DNA from: Hamadaea flava
Lineage (GTDB): Bacteria; Actinomycetota; Actinomycetes; Mycobacteriales; Micromonosporaceae
Assembly (NCBI RefSeq): GCF_024172085.1
Contig: NZ_JAMZDZ010000001.1
Span: 6,944,001-7,008,000 of the forward strand
Direction of reading: 5' to 3'
DNA: 64,000 nt
Positions 1 to 9,213 of this stretch are shown piece by piece. Below the pieces are notes generated by a model. That model had not been told where the DNA came from, searched no databases, and saw only the letters and a list, made by a program, of their open reading frames with translations. Position numbers and translations under genes: made by a program. Each line of letters opens with the position of its first letter. Positions within the stretch are counted from its first letter, which is position 1.

Positions 1-594
1 GGGCCGGCCGGTCGTGCCGGACGTGTAGATCAGCGTCGCGAGGTGATCGGGCTCGATGCCCGCGACGATGTCGTCGATGAGGCCGGGGTTCTCGGCGAGC
101 GCCTGCGCGCCCTTGAGCTCCAGGTCGGCCAGGGTCAGTTGCGGTACGCCCGCCGCCGGGTCGGCTTCGCCGTCGATCAGCACGACGTGGGTGATCGACG
201 GGGCCGGGGCGGCGGTGAGCTTCGCCGCCTGCGCCGGGTTCTCCGCGATCAGCACCTTCGAGCCGGAGTCGGCGATGATGTAGCAGGCGTCCTCCGCCTC
301 GGTGGTGGGGTAGACCGTGGTGGTCGCGCCGCCGGCGCACATGATCCCGAGGTCGGCCAGGATCCACTCCAGCCGGGTGCCCGCCAGGATCGCGACCCGG
401 TCCTCCTGCCCGATGCCGAGCGTGGTCAGGCCGGCCGCGATCTGCCGGGCCTGGTCGCCGACCTGGGCCCAGGTGAGGTAGTGCGGCTCGCCGTCGGGGC
501 CGGGGCCGCCGAAGGCCTCCTTGTCCGGGGTGGCGGCCACCCGGCTCAAGAACATCTCCGGAATCGACCGGTAGGGAACCTGGGTCGTGGTCAT
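1..594 (-). CDS. Long-chain fatty-acid--CoA ligase (AMP-forming), N-terminal part, cut by the window edge
   Basis: The 198 visible codons start at an ATG (592-594, read leftward) and run off the window start. They match the N-terminus of AMP-dependent long-chain acyl-CoA synthetases (FadD15-like), which activate fatty acids to acyl-CoA through an acyl-adenylate. The opening segment (MTTTQVPYRSIPEMFLSRVA) and the P-loop-like motif YTSGTTGRP, which lies right at the window edge, support this. The catalytic C-terminal domain is not visible, so chain-length preference cannot be judged. The gene is divergent from the ABC exporter at 885, with 290 bp between them. Confidence 0.9.
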   Translation of the reverse strand, partial: MTTTQVPYRSIPEMFLSRVAATPDKEAFGGPGPDGEPHYLTWAQVGDQARQIAAGLTTLGIGQEDRVAILAGTRLEWILADLGIMCAGGATTTVYPTTEAEDACYIIADSGSKVLIAENPAQAAKLTAAPAPSITHVVLIDGEADPAAGVPQLTLADLELKGAQALAENPGLIDDIVAGIEPDHLATLIYTSGTTGRP

Positions 595-693
595 GGCCGA
601 GCTGCCCTCCGAAGCGCTATCGCTGCTGTGAATGTGTCGTTGCCCTGTTATTGCTGTGCCATCACGGGGTGACGTGCGCCACGTTTCTCTAGC

Positions 694-709
694 GTTACCG
701 AAGGGTAGC
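694..709. promoter_or_regulatory. Imperfect dyad between the fadD-like gene and the exporter
   Basis: GTTACC and GGTAGC are separated by GAAG, giving an inverted repeat with one mismatch. It lies in the 595-884 divergent intergenic region, about 100 bp upstream of the acyl-CoA synthetase start. A TetR-type lipid regulator site is possible, but this rests on shape and position only. Nothing else in this 290-bp gap is recognisable. Confidence 0.3.
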
Positions 710-884
710 CGCACGCCTCCGGTGAAGCCATACCCGCCCGTATCGTTTCGGCTGCGTTGTGTGTTCGGAGGAGCCTTCTCTGGCCGGATTGTGACGGCAC
801 CCACAGCGGATTCCGGATAGCTTCGGCGCGCACTCTCAGTAAGGATGAACACCGGGTTAGGAACTTACGAGGGACAAGCGGGGC

Positions 885-2792
885 GTGGTGGCCGAGAGCG
901 CGGCAGGCAGAGGCACAACCGAGGATGGCCGAAAAGAGATCACAGGACGCGACGTCATCGGTCGTGGCCTGCGAGTTCTCTGGGCCGGCGTCCAGCATGA
1001 ACCGAAGATCTTCACGATCGCGACGATCGGGAGCGTGCTGTTCGGGCTGCTGACCATCGGGACGGCGTACGCCCTGGGCTACGTGGTCGGTCACGTGGTC
1101 GAGCCGGCCTTCGCCACCGAGCGTTACGAGTGGGGCACGCTCCTGCTCGCGGCGGGTCTCGTCCTCGCGGTCAGCGCCGGGAAGGTGATCGGCATCTTCG
1201 GCCGGCGGCTCGGCTCGGGGTTCATGCAGTTCCGGCTGCAGGCGCTGTATCGGCGCAAGGTGACCCGGCGCTACCTGGAGCTGCCGCCCGCCTGGCACGC
1301 CCGGCACTCGACCGGATCGCTGCTCTCCAACGCCAACTCCGACGTCGAGGCGACCTGGTGGCCGATCGCGCCGCTGCCGTTCGCCATCGGCAGCATCGTG
1401 ATGATGGTCGCGGCGGTCGTCGTCCTCTTCTTCACCGACTGGGTCCTCGCCCTGGTCGGGCTGGCCGTCTTCCCCGCGCTGTTCAGCCTCAACGTCGTCT
1501 ACTCCCGCCGGATGGCCCCTCGCCAGGCCAAGGCGCAGTCGCTGCGGGCCTCGGTCAGCGGGATCGCCCACGAGAGCTTCGACGGCGCGCTCGTCGTCAA
1601 GACGATGGGCCGGGAGCAGGCCGAGACCGAGCGGTTCGCGGCCAAGGCCGCCGAGCTGCGGGACGCGCTCATCCGGGTCGGCCGTCTGCGCGGCGTCTTC
1701 GACCCGTCGCTGGAGAGCCTGCCCAGCGTCGGCACCCTCGCCGTGCTCGTGGCCGGCGCCTGGCGGGTGCAGTCGGGGGCGATCTCGCTGCAGGACCTCA
1801 TCTCGGTCACCCTGCTGTTCACGGTCATGGCCTTCCCGGTCCGCTCGATCGGCTGGGTGCTCGGCGAACTTCCGCGTTCGGTCGCGGGCTGGGACCGGGT
1901 GCAGCGCGTGCTGACCGCTACCGGCGAGATGGCGTACGGGGAAAGCGGTGTCCCGGGCGACGGCCCGGCCGAGATCGCCTTCGACCGCGTCGACTTCTCC
2001 TATGTCGACGGCGAGCGCGTCCTGCACGACGTGACGTTCAAGGTGAAGCCGGGCAAGACGGTGGCCCTGGTCGGGCCGACCGGCTCCGGCAAGTCGACCG
2101 TCGCCACGCTGGCCTCGCGGCTGCTCGACCCCGACTCCGGCGAGATCAAGCTGGGCGGCGTACCGGCGACCGATCTGGCCGCGGCCGACCTGGCCGCGGC
2201 GGTGGCACTCGTCCCGCAGCTCTCGTTCGCCTTCGACGACACCGTCCGGGCCAACGTCACCCTCGACCGGCTGCGCCCCGACGGCACGCCGATCAGCGAC
2301 GACGAGACCTGGGCCGCGCTGGCCACCGCTCAGGTCAAGCCGTTCGTCGAACGGCTGCCGGACGGGCTCGACACCGAACTCGGCGAACGCGGCACGACCC
2401 TCTCCGGTGGACAGCGGCAGCGCCTGGTGCTGGCTCGCGCCCTGGCCGGGCAGCCACGCGTCCTGATCCTCGATGACGCGACCAGCGCCGTCGACCCCCG
2501 CGTCGAGGCGGCCATCCTCCGGTCGCTCCGATCGACCTCGGGCGGGGCGACGATCCTCGTCGTCGCGTACCGGCGGGCGACCATCGCCCTAGCGGATGAA
2601 GTCATCTATCTGGAACAAGGCCGGGTTGTCGCGCACGGCACCCACACGCAACTCTTGGAGAGCGTCCCCGGGTACGCGGGCCTCGTGACCGCGTACGAGA
2701 AGGCGGAAGCCGAACGGGACCGGTCCTATGACGCGGAGGAGCCCGAAGACGACCTCGAGGAGCCCGACACAGCGATGGAGATCGTCCGATGA
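885..2792 (+). CDS. ABC exporter half-transporter, subunit 1 (degenerate-site NBD)
   Basis: This 635-aa protein has an N-terminal six-helix exporter-type membrane domain (about residues 40-340) fused to an ATPase domain. Walker A GPTGSGKST lies near residue 396 and a canonical LSGGQRQR signature near 505. The Walker B segment reads LILDDA, so Asp replaces the catalytic Glu, and the H-loop reads AYRRAT, so Tyr replaces the switch His. These are hallmarks of the non-hydrolysing Walker side of a heterodimeric exporter. It starts at GTG 885 and its stop overlaps the next gene by ATGA, so the two are co-translated. The C-terminus is acidic. The substrate is unknown: drug or lipid export is the usual family role. 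Confidence 0.93.
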   Translation: MVAESAAGRGTTEDGRKEITGRDVIGRGLRVLWAGVQHEPKIFTIATIGSVLFGLLTIGTAYALGYVVGHVVEPAFATERYEWGTLLLAAGLVLAVSAGKVIGIFGRRLGSGFMQFRLQALYRRKVTRRYLELPPAWHARHSTGSLLSNANSDVEATWWPIAPLPFAIGSIVMMVAAVVVLFFTDWVLALVGLAVFPALFSLNVVYSRRMAPRQAKAQSLRASVSGIAHESFDGALVVKTMGREQAETERFAAKAAELRDALIRVGRLRGVFDPSLESLPSVGTLAVLVAGAWRVQSGAISLQDLISVTLLFTVMAFPVRSIGWVLGELPRSVAGWDRVQRVLTATGEMAYGESGVPGDGPAEIAFDRVDFSYVDGERVLHDVTFKVKPGKTVALVGPTGSGKSTVATLASRLLDPDSGEIKLGGVPATDLAAADLAAAVALVPQLSFAFDDTVRANVTLDRLRPDGTPISDDETWAALATAQVKPFVERLPDGLDTELGERGTTLSGGQRQRLVLARALAGQPRVLILDDATSAVDPRVEAAILRSLRSTSGGATILVVAYRRATIALADEVIYLEQGRVVAHGTHTQLLESVPGYAGLVTAYEKAEAERDRSYDAEEPEDDLEEPDTAMEIVR

Positions 2793-4579
2793 GCACGGCG
2801 GCCGTTACTGATTCGACCGCGACGACCGCGACGACGTGGCAGACCCTCAAACGCGGGCTGTCGCTCTCGCCGGAGCTGCGGACCGGCCTGCTCGGCACGC
2901 TCGGGCTCGCCATCCTGTCGATGGTCGGCCGAGTCGCCGTGCCGATCGCGATCCAGCAGGGCATCGACGAAGGGCTGCAAGCGCCGGGCGGTCCCGATCT
3001 GGGCCGCATCACCATCGGGGCGCTGCTGACGGTGGCCATCCTGGTCTGCACGACCGCCTGCGGCTACCTGATGATGAAGCGGCTGTTCACCGTCTCGGAG
3101 ACCGCGCTGGCGTCGTTGCGCGTACGCACCTTCCGGCACATCCACGATCTGTCGATGCTGCACCAGCAGACGCAGCGCCGGGGCGTCCTGGTCGCCCGGG
3201 TCACCTCCGACGTGGACTCGATCACCCAGTTCCTCCAGTGGGGCGGCGTGATCCTGCTTGTCAACAGCGGCCAGATCCTGGTCACCACGGCCGTGATGGC
3301 GTTCTACTCGTGGGAGCTGACGCTGGTGGTGCTCGCCGCGTTCGTGCCCTCGGCGTACCTGATCAAGAAGTTCCAGCCGGTCCTGTCCACGTTCTACGTC
3401 GAGGTCCGCAAGCGGGTCGGCATGCTCTACGGCGCGGTCTCCGAGGCGGTCGTCGGCTCGGCGGTCATCCGCGCCTACGGCGTCGGCGCGCGTACGCAGG
3501 AGAAGCTCGACGAGACGATCGGCAGCTACGAGAAGGCCCAGAAGCGCGCCTTGCGGATGAGCGTCACCAGCTTCTCCACCGGAGAGCTGGCCGCCGGCTT
3601 GGCGATGTCGGCGGTGGTGATCGTCGGTGTGCTGCTGGGCGTCGGCAAGCAGCTGGAGCTGGGCGAGCTGGTCGCCTTCCTGTTCCTGGTCACCCTGTTC
3701 ATCCAGCCGGTGCAGATCGCGACCGAGGTGCTCAACGAGGCGCAGAACGCGATCTCGGGCTGGCGGCGGGTGCTGGACGTCCTCGACGAGAAGCCGGACG
3801 TCGCCGACCCGGCGCACGACGGCGTCGACCTGCCGTCCGGCGCGCTCGACCTCACCTTCGAGCAGGTGAGCTTCAACTATCCGGAGGGGCCGCGCGTCCT
3901 GCACGACGTGCACCTGGAGATCCCGGCCAAGACCAAGGTCGCGGTCGTCGGCGAGACGGGCAGCGGCAAGACCACCTTCGCCAAGCTGCTCACCCGGCTG
4001 ATGGACCCGACCGAGGGCCGGGTCCTGCTGTCCGGTGTGGACCTGGCGACCGTGCGGTTCGAGTCGCTGCGGTCGCATGTCGTGATGGTGCCGCAGGACG
4101 GCTTCCTCTTCGACGACACCGTCGGCGCGAACGTGCGCTTCGCCCGGCCGGCGCTGACCGACGACGATCTGACCGCCGCCTTCGAGGAACTCGGGCTCGG
4201 CGACTGGCTCGCCGGACTGCCGGACGGGCTCGCGACCTCGGTCGGCGAACGGGGCGAGTCGCTCAGCGTCGGCGAACGGCAGCTCGTCGCACTCGCGCGG
4301 GCCTACGTGGCCGACCCCGACCTGCTCGTCCTCGACGAGGCGACCAGCGCGGTCGACCCGGCCACCGAGGTCCGCCTCCAGCGCACGCTCGACGCGGTCA
4401 CCCGCGGCCGGACGACCGTCGCCATCGCCCACCGGCTGTCCACCGCGCAGGCCGCCGACGAGGTGATCGTCGTGGACAAGGGCGTCATCGTCCAGCGTGG
4501 ACCTCACGAGGACCTGGTGGCGCAGGAGGGCTCGGTCTACGCCCGCCTCTATGCGAGCTGGCTCGAACAAACCCGATAA
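2789..4579 (+). CDS. ABC exporter half-transporter, subunit 2 (consensus Walker/H-loop)
   Basis: This 596-aa protein has the same membrane-domain plus NBD layout as its partner. Walker A GETGSGKTT is near residue 388, Walker B LVLDEA near 512 with the catalytic Glu present, and the H-loop AHRLST is intact near 547. Its signature reads LSVGE instead of LSGGQ. It therefore supplies good Walker and His residues but a poor signature, the mirror image of the upstream subunit. In a heterodimer this yields one competent and one degenerate ATP site, as in known asymmetric exporters of the TM287/288 or BmrCD type. Overlap with the upstream stop supports a 1:1 complex. Confidence 0.93.
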   Translation: MSTAAVTDSTATTATTWQTLKRGLSLSPELRTGLLGTLGLAILSMVGRVAVPIAIQQGIDEGLQAPGGPDLGRITIGALLTVAILVCTTACGYLMMKRLFTVSETALASLRVRTFRHIHDLSMLHQQTQRRGVLVARVTSDVDSITQFLQWGGVILLVNSGQILVTTAVMAFYSWELTLVVLAAFVPSAYLIKKFQPVLSTFYVEVRKRVGMLYGAVSEAVVGSAVIRAYGVGARTQEKLDETIGSYEKAQKRALRMSVTSFSTGELAAGLAMSAVVIVGVLLGVGKQLELGELVAFLFLVTLFIQPVQIATEVLNEAQNAISGWRRVLDVLDEKPDVADPAHDGVDLPSGALDLTFEQVSFNYPEGPRVLHDVHLEIPAKTKVAVVGETGSGKTTFAKLLTRLMDPTEGRVLLSGVDLATVRFESLRSHVVMVPQDGFLFDDTVGANVRFARPALTDDDLTAAFEELGLGDWLAGLPDGLATSVGERGESLSVGERQLVALARAYVADPDLLVLDEATSAVDPATEVRLQRTLDAVTRGRTTVAIAHRLSTAQAADEVIVVDKGVIVQRGPHEDLVAQEGSVYARLYASWLEQTR

Positions 4580-4596
4580 CCGACAGGTCGGAATCT

Positions 4597-4641
4597 CGCG
4601 GGGGTGCAGCCCGTCCCTCCCGTGACGCCGTCACCCCCGCG
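4597..4641. terminator. Hairpin between convergent exporter and ROK genes
   Basis: CGCGGGGGTG (4597-4606) and CACCCCCGCG (4632-4641) are perfect 10-bp arms with a 25-nt loop. The hairpin starts 17 bp after the exporter stop and 47 bp beyond the end of the convergent ROK gene. There is no T-tract. It probably acts as a bidirectional terminator. Confidence 0.5.
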
Positions 4642-4688
4642 CATGGACCTGCCGCGCCGCCGCGCAACGGCGCAGCGTCCGCGCGGGG

Positions 4689-5855
4689 CTAGGCGAGGGG
4701 GTCGGCCAGGAGTTGCTCGAAGGCCAGTTCGGCTGCGCCGAGCAGCGCCGCGTCGTCGCCGAGCTGGGGCGTACGCAACCGGACGTGCTCCCGGCAGGCG
4801 GCGAGCGCGTTGTGGTTGAGGCGGCTGCGTACCTGGGCGGCGGAGGCGAGATAGACGTCGCGGAGTGTGCCGCCGAAGACGACCAGCTCCGGGTTGAAGA
4901 TGTTGACGAGGTTGGCCACGCCGAACCCGAGCCAGTCGCCGACGTGGCGGACGGCCGCCTGGGCTTCGGCGTCACCGCGGGCGGCGGCGTCCACCACGGC
5001 CAGCACGGCGTCCCGCCCGAGCTGGCCCGAGCGGCCCGCGTGTCGCAGCAGTGACTCCTCGCCGATCTCGGTCTCCCAGCAGCCCCGGGAACCGCAGCCG
5101 CAGGGGCGGCCGTTCGGGTTGACCACCATGTGGCCGACCTCGCCGCCGTAGCCGCCGTGGCCGGTGACGCGGCGGCCGCCGGCGATGATCCCCGCGCCGA
5201 TGCCGACGTCGCTGTAGACGTAGATGATGTTCGAGCAGCCCTGCGCGGAGCCCCGGGTGTGCTCGGCCAGCGCCGACAGGTCGGCCACGTTGCCGACGAC
5301 CACGCTGGGCAGCAGGTCGGGCAGCTTCTCGGCCAGCGCCTCGCCGACCGGCTGGTCGAGCCAGCCGAGATGCGGGCCGAGCCGGACGACGCCGTCCTCC
5401 CGGCGGACGAGGCCGCAGACGGCGACCCCGGCGCCGATGCAGCGGGCGCCCGGCCCGACGCTCGCCTCCATCGACTCGATGAACTCCCGCAACGGGGTGA
5501 CGACGTCCTCGGCCGGACGTTCGGCCTCGCGGCGATCCATGATCACGCCGCCGAGCCCGATCCGGGCCGCGCTGATCCGGTCGACGCCGACGCTCGCGGC
5601 GTACGCGTAGATCAGCTCGGAGGACGCGCGGACCACAAGGGACGGCCGGCCCGCGCGCCCGGTCTCCCGAGGCGCCTCTTCGCTGACGAGGCCGACGGCC
5701 GCGAGTTCCGCGGTCAGCGCGCCGATGGTGGAGCGGTTGAGACCGAGTTCGGAGGTGAGTTCGGCGCGGGAGATCTGGCCGCGCACGTGCACGAATCGCA
5801 GCAGCGCCCCGAGGTTCTGGCGCCGGATCTCCTCCTGGCTCGGTCCCGCCCGCAT
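4689..5855 (-). CDS. ROK-family transcriptional regulator of the sugar operon
   Basis: This 388-aa protein has an N-terminal winged helix (recognition region about residues 29-52, SRAELTSELGLNRSTIGAL) followed by a ROK sugar-kinase-like domain. The ROK zinc motif CGCGSRGCWE is near residue 250, preceded by the EVGH segment. The length and layout match XylR/NagC-type repressors that bind sugar and release operator DNA. It is the last gene of a leftward operon, 37 bp after the permease, so it is probably the local repressor or autoregulator. The actual sugar is inferred from the binding protein. Confidence 0.9.
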   Translation of the reverse strand: MRAGPSQEEIRRQNLGALLRFVHVRGQISRAELTSELGLNRSTIGALTAELAAVGLVSEEAPRETGRAGRPSLVVRASSELIYAYAASVGVDRISAARIGLGGVIMDRREAERPAEDVVTPLREFIESMEASVGPGARCIGAGVAVCGLVRREDGVVRLGPHLGWLDQPVGEALAEKLPDLLPSVVVGNVADLSALAEHTRGSAQGCSNIIYVYSDVGIGAGIIAGGRRVTGHGGYGGEVGHMVVNPNGRPCGCGSRGCWETEIGEESLLRHAGRSGQLGRDAVLAVVDAAARGDAEAQAAVRHVGDWLGFGVANLVNIFNPELVVFGGTLRDVYLASAAQVRSRLNHNALAACREHVRLRTPQLGDDAALLGAAELAFEQLLADPLA

Positions 5856-5892
5856 TCTCAGCGTCCCTTCCGGACAGTCTTGTCGACGCTCG

Positions 5893-7152
5893 TCAGGAGG
5901 TCGCCGAACGACGGCGGAACAACGCGTCCACGCCCGCGGCGGCCAACAGCACCGAGCCGGTGAAAACGTACTTCACCCAGGAACTCAGGCCCAGCAGCCC
6001 CAGACCGTTGACGATGACCGCCACGACGAGGCCGCCGAGAATGGCGTCGAGGATTCGGCCCCGGCCACCGAAGAGGCTGGTACCGCCGATGACCGCCGCG
6101 CCGACGGCGTACAGCAGGACGTTGGAGCCGCCCGTGTTCGGGTCGACCGACCGCGCCTGGCTGACCGCGACGATGCCGCCGATCGCCGCCATCGACGAGC
6201 AGATGACGAACGCCGCGATGCGGATGGTGTCCACCCGGATGCCGGCCCGGCGGGCCGCTTCCATGTTGCCGCCGACCGCGTACACGTGCCGGCCGAACCG
6301 GGTGCGGCGCAACACGATCGTCCAGAAGACGAGCAGGACGGTGATGATCGGCACGATGATCGGCAGACCCTTGAGGGAGCCGAAGATCGCGGGGTTGCGG
6401 GACCGCTCCTCGTTGAGCACCGCGACCGCGACGCCGAGCAGGACGGCGAGGCTGCCGATGCGCAGCGCGACGATCTCCCACGGGTCCGAGGCGAGGCCGC
6501 GGTTCATGCGCTTGAGCTTCGTGACGATCTGGACGGCGGCCAGGCCGAGCACGGCGACGGCCACGAACGCCCAGCCGAGCATCGGCGACAGGTATTCGTT
6601 CTCCAGCGCGATGATGACCGTCTGGTTGTCCCGGATGGAGATGTTGGTGCCCTCTTTGAGCAGCCGGAGCACGACGCCCTGGAAGGCGAGGAAGGCCGCG
6701 AGGGTCACCACGAACGACGGGATGCCGACCTTGGCGACCAGGAAGCCGAGCAGCACCCCGATCGCGGCGCCGGTGACGATCGCGATTCCGCAGGCCGCGT
6801 ACCAGGGCCAGCCCTCGTTGGTCAGCAGGATCGCGAGCACCGCCGCGCACACACCTGAGGTGAAGCCGGCCGACAGGTCGATCTCGCCCAGGAGCAGGAC
6901 GAAGACCAGGCCCATCGCGATGACCGTGATCGGCGCGGCCTGGGTGAACAGGTTCGCGATGTTGAGCGGCGCGAGGAACGCCGGGTTCAGGATGGTGAAC
7001 AGGGCACAGAGGAAGACCAGCCCGGCCACGGCGGGCAGCGCGCCCAGGTCGCCGCCGCGCAACTTCCGGCCGTAGTTCTTCGCGTACGCGATGAGCGGGC
7101 TTTCGGCGCGCTCGGGCGTGGCCACCGTCGGGGTGGTCGTCGCGGTGCTCAC
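5893..7152 (-). CDS. xylH: Sugar ABC transporter permease (XylH/RbsC type)
   Basis: A 419-aa polytopic membrane protein of the ribose/xylose permease family (BPD_transp_2). The segment GEIDLSAGFTSG matches the conserved GxIDLSVG loop of this family, and about ten hydrophobic segments are visible. The start is GTG at 7150-7152, which overlaps the TGA of the ATPase gene by 4 bp. Upstream in-frame sequence is out-of-frame ATPase coding and was excluded. It forms the membrane channel with the ATPase at 7149 and the binding protein at 8034. The xylose assignment is by operon context. Confidence 0.88.
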   Translation of the reverse strand: MSTATTTPTVATPERAESPLIAYAKNYGRKLRGGDLGALPAVAGLVFLCALFTILNPAFLAPLNIANLFTQAAPITVIAMGLVFVLLLGEIDLSAGFTSGVCAAVLAILLTNEGWPWYAACGIAIVTGAAIGVLLGFLVAKVGIPSFVVTLAAFLAFQGVVLRLLKEGTNISIRDNQTVIIALENEYLSPMLGWAFVAVAVLGLAAVQIVTKLKRMNRGLASDPWEIVALRIGSLAVLLGVAVAVLNEERSRNPAIFGSLKGLPIIVPIITVLLVFWTIVLRRTRFGRHVYAVGGNMEAARRAGIRVDTIRIAAFVICSSMAAIGGIVAVSQARSVDPNTGGSNVLLYAVGAAVIGGTSLFGGRGRILDAILGGLVVAVIVNGLGLLGLSSWVKYVFTGSVLLAAAGVDALFRRRSATS

Positions 7153-7928
7153 AGTGCCTCCTCCGGCTGCAGTCCGAGGCTGCCGCTGCGTCCGGCGGTG
7201 ATCAGCTCTACGACTTGGGCGTGGGTGACGTCGGTCGTCTTGACCTGGGCCGCCATTCGTCCCAAGTAGAGGGCGGCGATCCGGTCGGAGACGGCGAAGA
7301 CGTCGTTCATGTTGTGCGAGATGAGCACGACGGCTAGGCCGTTGTCGGCCAGCCGGCGTACCAGTTCGAGGACCTGGGCGGTCTGTGCGACGCCGAGCGC
7401 GGCGGTGGGCTCGTCGAGGATGACCAGGCGGCTGTTCCACAGCACCGCCTTGGCGATGGCGACGGTCTGGCGCTGCCCGCCGGAGAGGCTGGAGACCAGC
7501 TGGCGGACCGATCGCACAGTACGCACCGACAGCCCGGCCAGCGTCTGCGTGGCGAGCTGCTCCATGGTGGGCTCGTCGAGGATGAGCCCGCTGCGCCTCT
7601 CCCGGCCGAGGAACATGTTCTGGACGATGTCGAGGTTGTCGCAGAGCGCGAGATCCTGGTAGACGATCTCGATGCCGTGGTGGGCGGCGTCCCGCGGGCC
7701 GTGGATGTGCACGCGCTCACCGCCGACCAGCACCTCGCCGGTGTCCGTGGTGTAGATGCCGCTGATGCACTTGACCAGGGTGGACTTGCCGGCGCCGTTG
7801 TCGCCGACGAGTGCGGTGACCTCGCCGGCCCGCACGACGAAGTCGACGTCCCGCAGCACGTGCACGGGGCCGAAGCTCTTGTTCACGCCCCGTAGCTCCA
7901 ACAGGGGAGGGGCGGTGGTCTCGCTCAC
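7149..7928 (-). CDS. xylG: Sugar ABC transporter ATP-binding protein (single-domain XylG-like)
   Basis: A 259-aa ATPase with Walker A GDNGAGKST (residues 42-50), signature LSGGQRQ (148-154) and Walker B LVILDEP (168-174). Carbohydrate ABC ATPases of the RbsA/XylG class are often about 500 aa with two NBDs. This one has a single NBD, so a homodimer probably powers uptake. That form is common in actinobacteria. It overlaps the permease start by 4 bp and lies 105 bp downstream of the binding-protein gene, with a stem-loop between them. Confidence 0.9.
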   Translation of the reverse strand: MSETTAPPLLELRGVNKSFGPVHVLRDVDFVVRAGEVTALVGDNGAGKSTLVKCISGIYTTDTGEVLVGGERVHIHGPRDAAHHGIEIVYQDLALCDNLDIVQNMFLGRERRSGLILDEPTMEQLATQTLAGLSVRTVRSVRQLVSSLSGGQRQTVAIAKAVLWNSRLVILDEPTAALGVAQTAQVLELVRRLADNGLAVVLISHNMNDVFAVSDRIAALYLGRMAAQVKTTDVTHAQVVELITAGRSGSLGLQPEEAL

Positions 7929-7980
7929 GGGTGGTTCTCCTCGGGGTGGGGCGCCGCGACGGGGGGACGGGCGGAGGAAA

Positions 7981-8012
7981 GGCTCGCCGACGTCAGCCGA
8001 CGCCGGCGAGCC
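7981..8012 (-). other. Intercistronic stem-loop between binding-protein and ATPase genes
   Basis: GGCTCGCCG (7981-7989) and CGGCGAGCC (8004-8012) are a perfect 9-bp stem with a 14-nt loop, beginning 21 bp after the binding-protein stop. Such hairpins can stabilise the upstream mRNA or partly terminate transcription, giving excess binding protein over membrane parts. There is no T-tract. Confidence 0.5.
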
Positions 8013-8033
8013 GTCCAGTCTTCCAGCGGAAGA

Positions 8034-9128
8034 TCAGCTGATTCCAGCCTCGGCGCACTTGGCCGCGAACTCGGCCGTGCACAGCTCGGCCTTGGTGACG
8101 TAGCCGTCGGTGACGACGTCCTTGACGTTGGCGAAGGTGATCGCCTGCGGGTCGAGCAGAACCGAGGGGACCTCGACGTTGGTCGTCGGGTCCTTGACCG
8201 TCTTGCCGGTCTCCTTCTTCTCACCCTTGGCCAGCGAGATCGCGAGGGCGGCCGCGTTGTCGGCCTCCTTCTTGACCGCCTTGTAGACCGTCATGCACTG
8301 GTCGCCGGCGAGGATGTTCTGCAGGCCCTGCACGGTCGCGTCCTGGCCGGTGACCGGGACCTTCCCGTTCAGCTTGTTCTTCTTCAGGATGGTGATCGCC
8401 GCGTTGCCGAGACCGTCGTTGGCCGCGAGGACACCGTCGATCTTGCCCTTCTGGCGGGTCAGCATCTGCTCGAACATCGTGCCGCCGGTGGCGTTGTCCC
8501 ACTCCGGAACGGACTCGTCCGGGCCCTTGACGTAGTCGCCGCTGTCGTACTTCGGCTTGAGGATCGAGTCGTAGCCGTTCTTGAAGAGCGTCGCGTTGTT
8601 GTCCGTCGGCGAGCCGTTCAGCTCGGCGATGACCGGCTTGGTGACGTTCTTCTTGGTCAGGCAGTCGACCAGGCCCTGGCCCTGCAGCTTGCCGACGGCC
8701 TCGTTGTCGAAGCTGACGTAGTACTGCGCGCCGCCGCCGAGCGTCAGGCGGTCGTAGTCGATGGTCGCCACGCCCTGCTGGCGCGCCTTGTCGATGACGG
8801 CCTTGCCGGTGCCGGAGTCCAGGTTGACGATCATCAGGACGGTCGCGCCGTTGGTGATCATCTGGTCGGCGATCGTCTGGAACGCCGCCTTGTCGTTCTG
8901 GGCGTTCTGGATGTCGTACTTCACGCCGGCGGCCTTGAAGGCGGCTTCGAGGTACTTGCGGTCCGCCGTCTCCCAGCGGGCCGAGGACTTGCTGTCCGGA
9001 AGGATGACGCCGATCTTCGGCTCTTTCGTGCTGCCCGATCCGGTCTTGTCGTCGTTGCCGCCGCAGGCGGCGAGGGTGCCGACCGTCAGCACGCCGACGG
9101 CGGTCAGGGCAAGGAGGCTCCTGCGCAT
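8034..9128 (-). CDS. xylF: Sugar (xylose-type) ABC transporter substrate-binding lipoprotein
   Basis: A 364-aa periplasmic-binding-protein-1 family lipoprotein. The start chosen is ATG 9126-9128, which gives a clean lipoprotein signal peptide with lipobox LAAC and lipidated Cys22. The mature part (KIGVILPDSKSSARWE, TIDYDRL, GLVDCL, TGQDATVQGLQNILAGDQ) resembles XylF-type xylose-binding proteins. It captures sugar outside the membrane for the permease and ATPase downstream. It is first in a four-gene operon ending in a ROK regulator. The upstream region holds several palindromes likely to control the operon. Confidence 0.9.
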   Translation of the reverse strand: MRRSLLALTAVGVLTVGTLAACGGNDDKTGSGSTKEPKIGVILPDSKSSARWETADRKYLEAAFKAAGVKYDIQNAQNDKAAFQTIADQMITNGATVLMIVNLDSGTGKAVIDKARQQGVATIDYDRLTLGGGAQYYVSFDNEAVGKLQGQGLVDCLTKKNVTKPVIAELNGSPTDNNATLFKNGYDSILKPKYDSGDYVKGPDESVPEWDNATGGTMFEQMLTRQKGKIDGVLAANDGLGNAAITILKKNKLNGKVPVTGQDATVQGLQNILAGDQCMTVYKAVKKEADNAAALAISLAKGEKKETGKTVKDPTTNVEVPSVLLDPQAITFANVKDVVTDGYVTKAELCTAEFAAKCAEAGIS

Positions 9129-9213
9129 CTTCGCTCGGTTTCCTCTCAGGGGGGTGGGCGGGGCGCGGGTTAGGGACTGACCCGACCGAGATCCGGAGCC
9201 CGGCCGGGCCAAA

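Noticed and set aside
43-672. 209-codon plus-strand open frame
   Set aside because: It is antisense to the acyl-CoA synthetase, whose SGTTG motif and N-terminus are clear.
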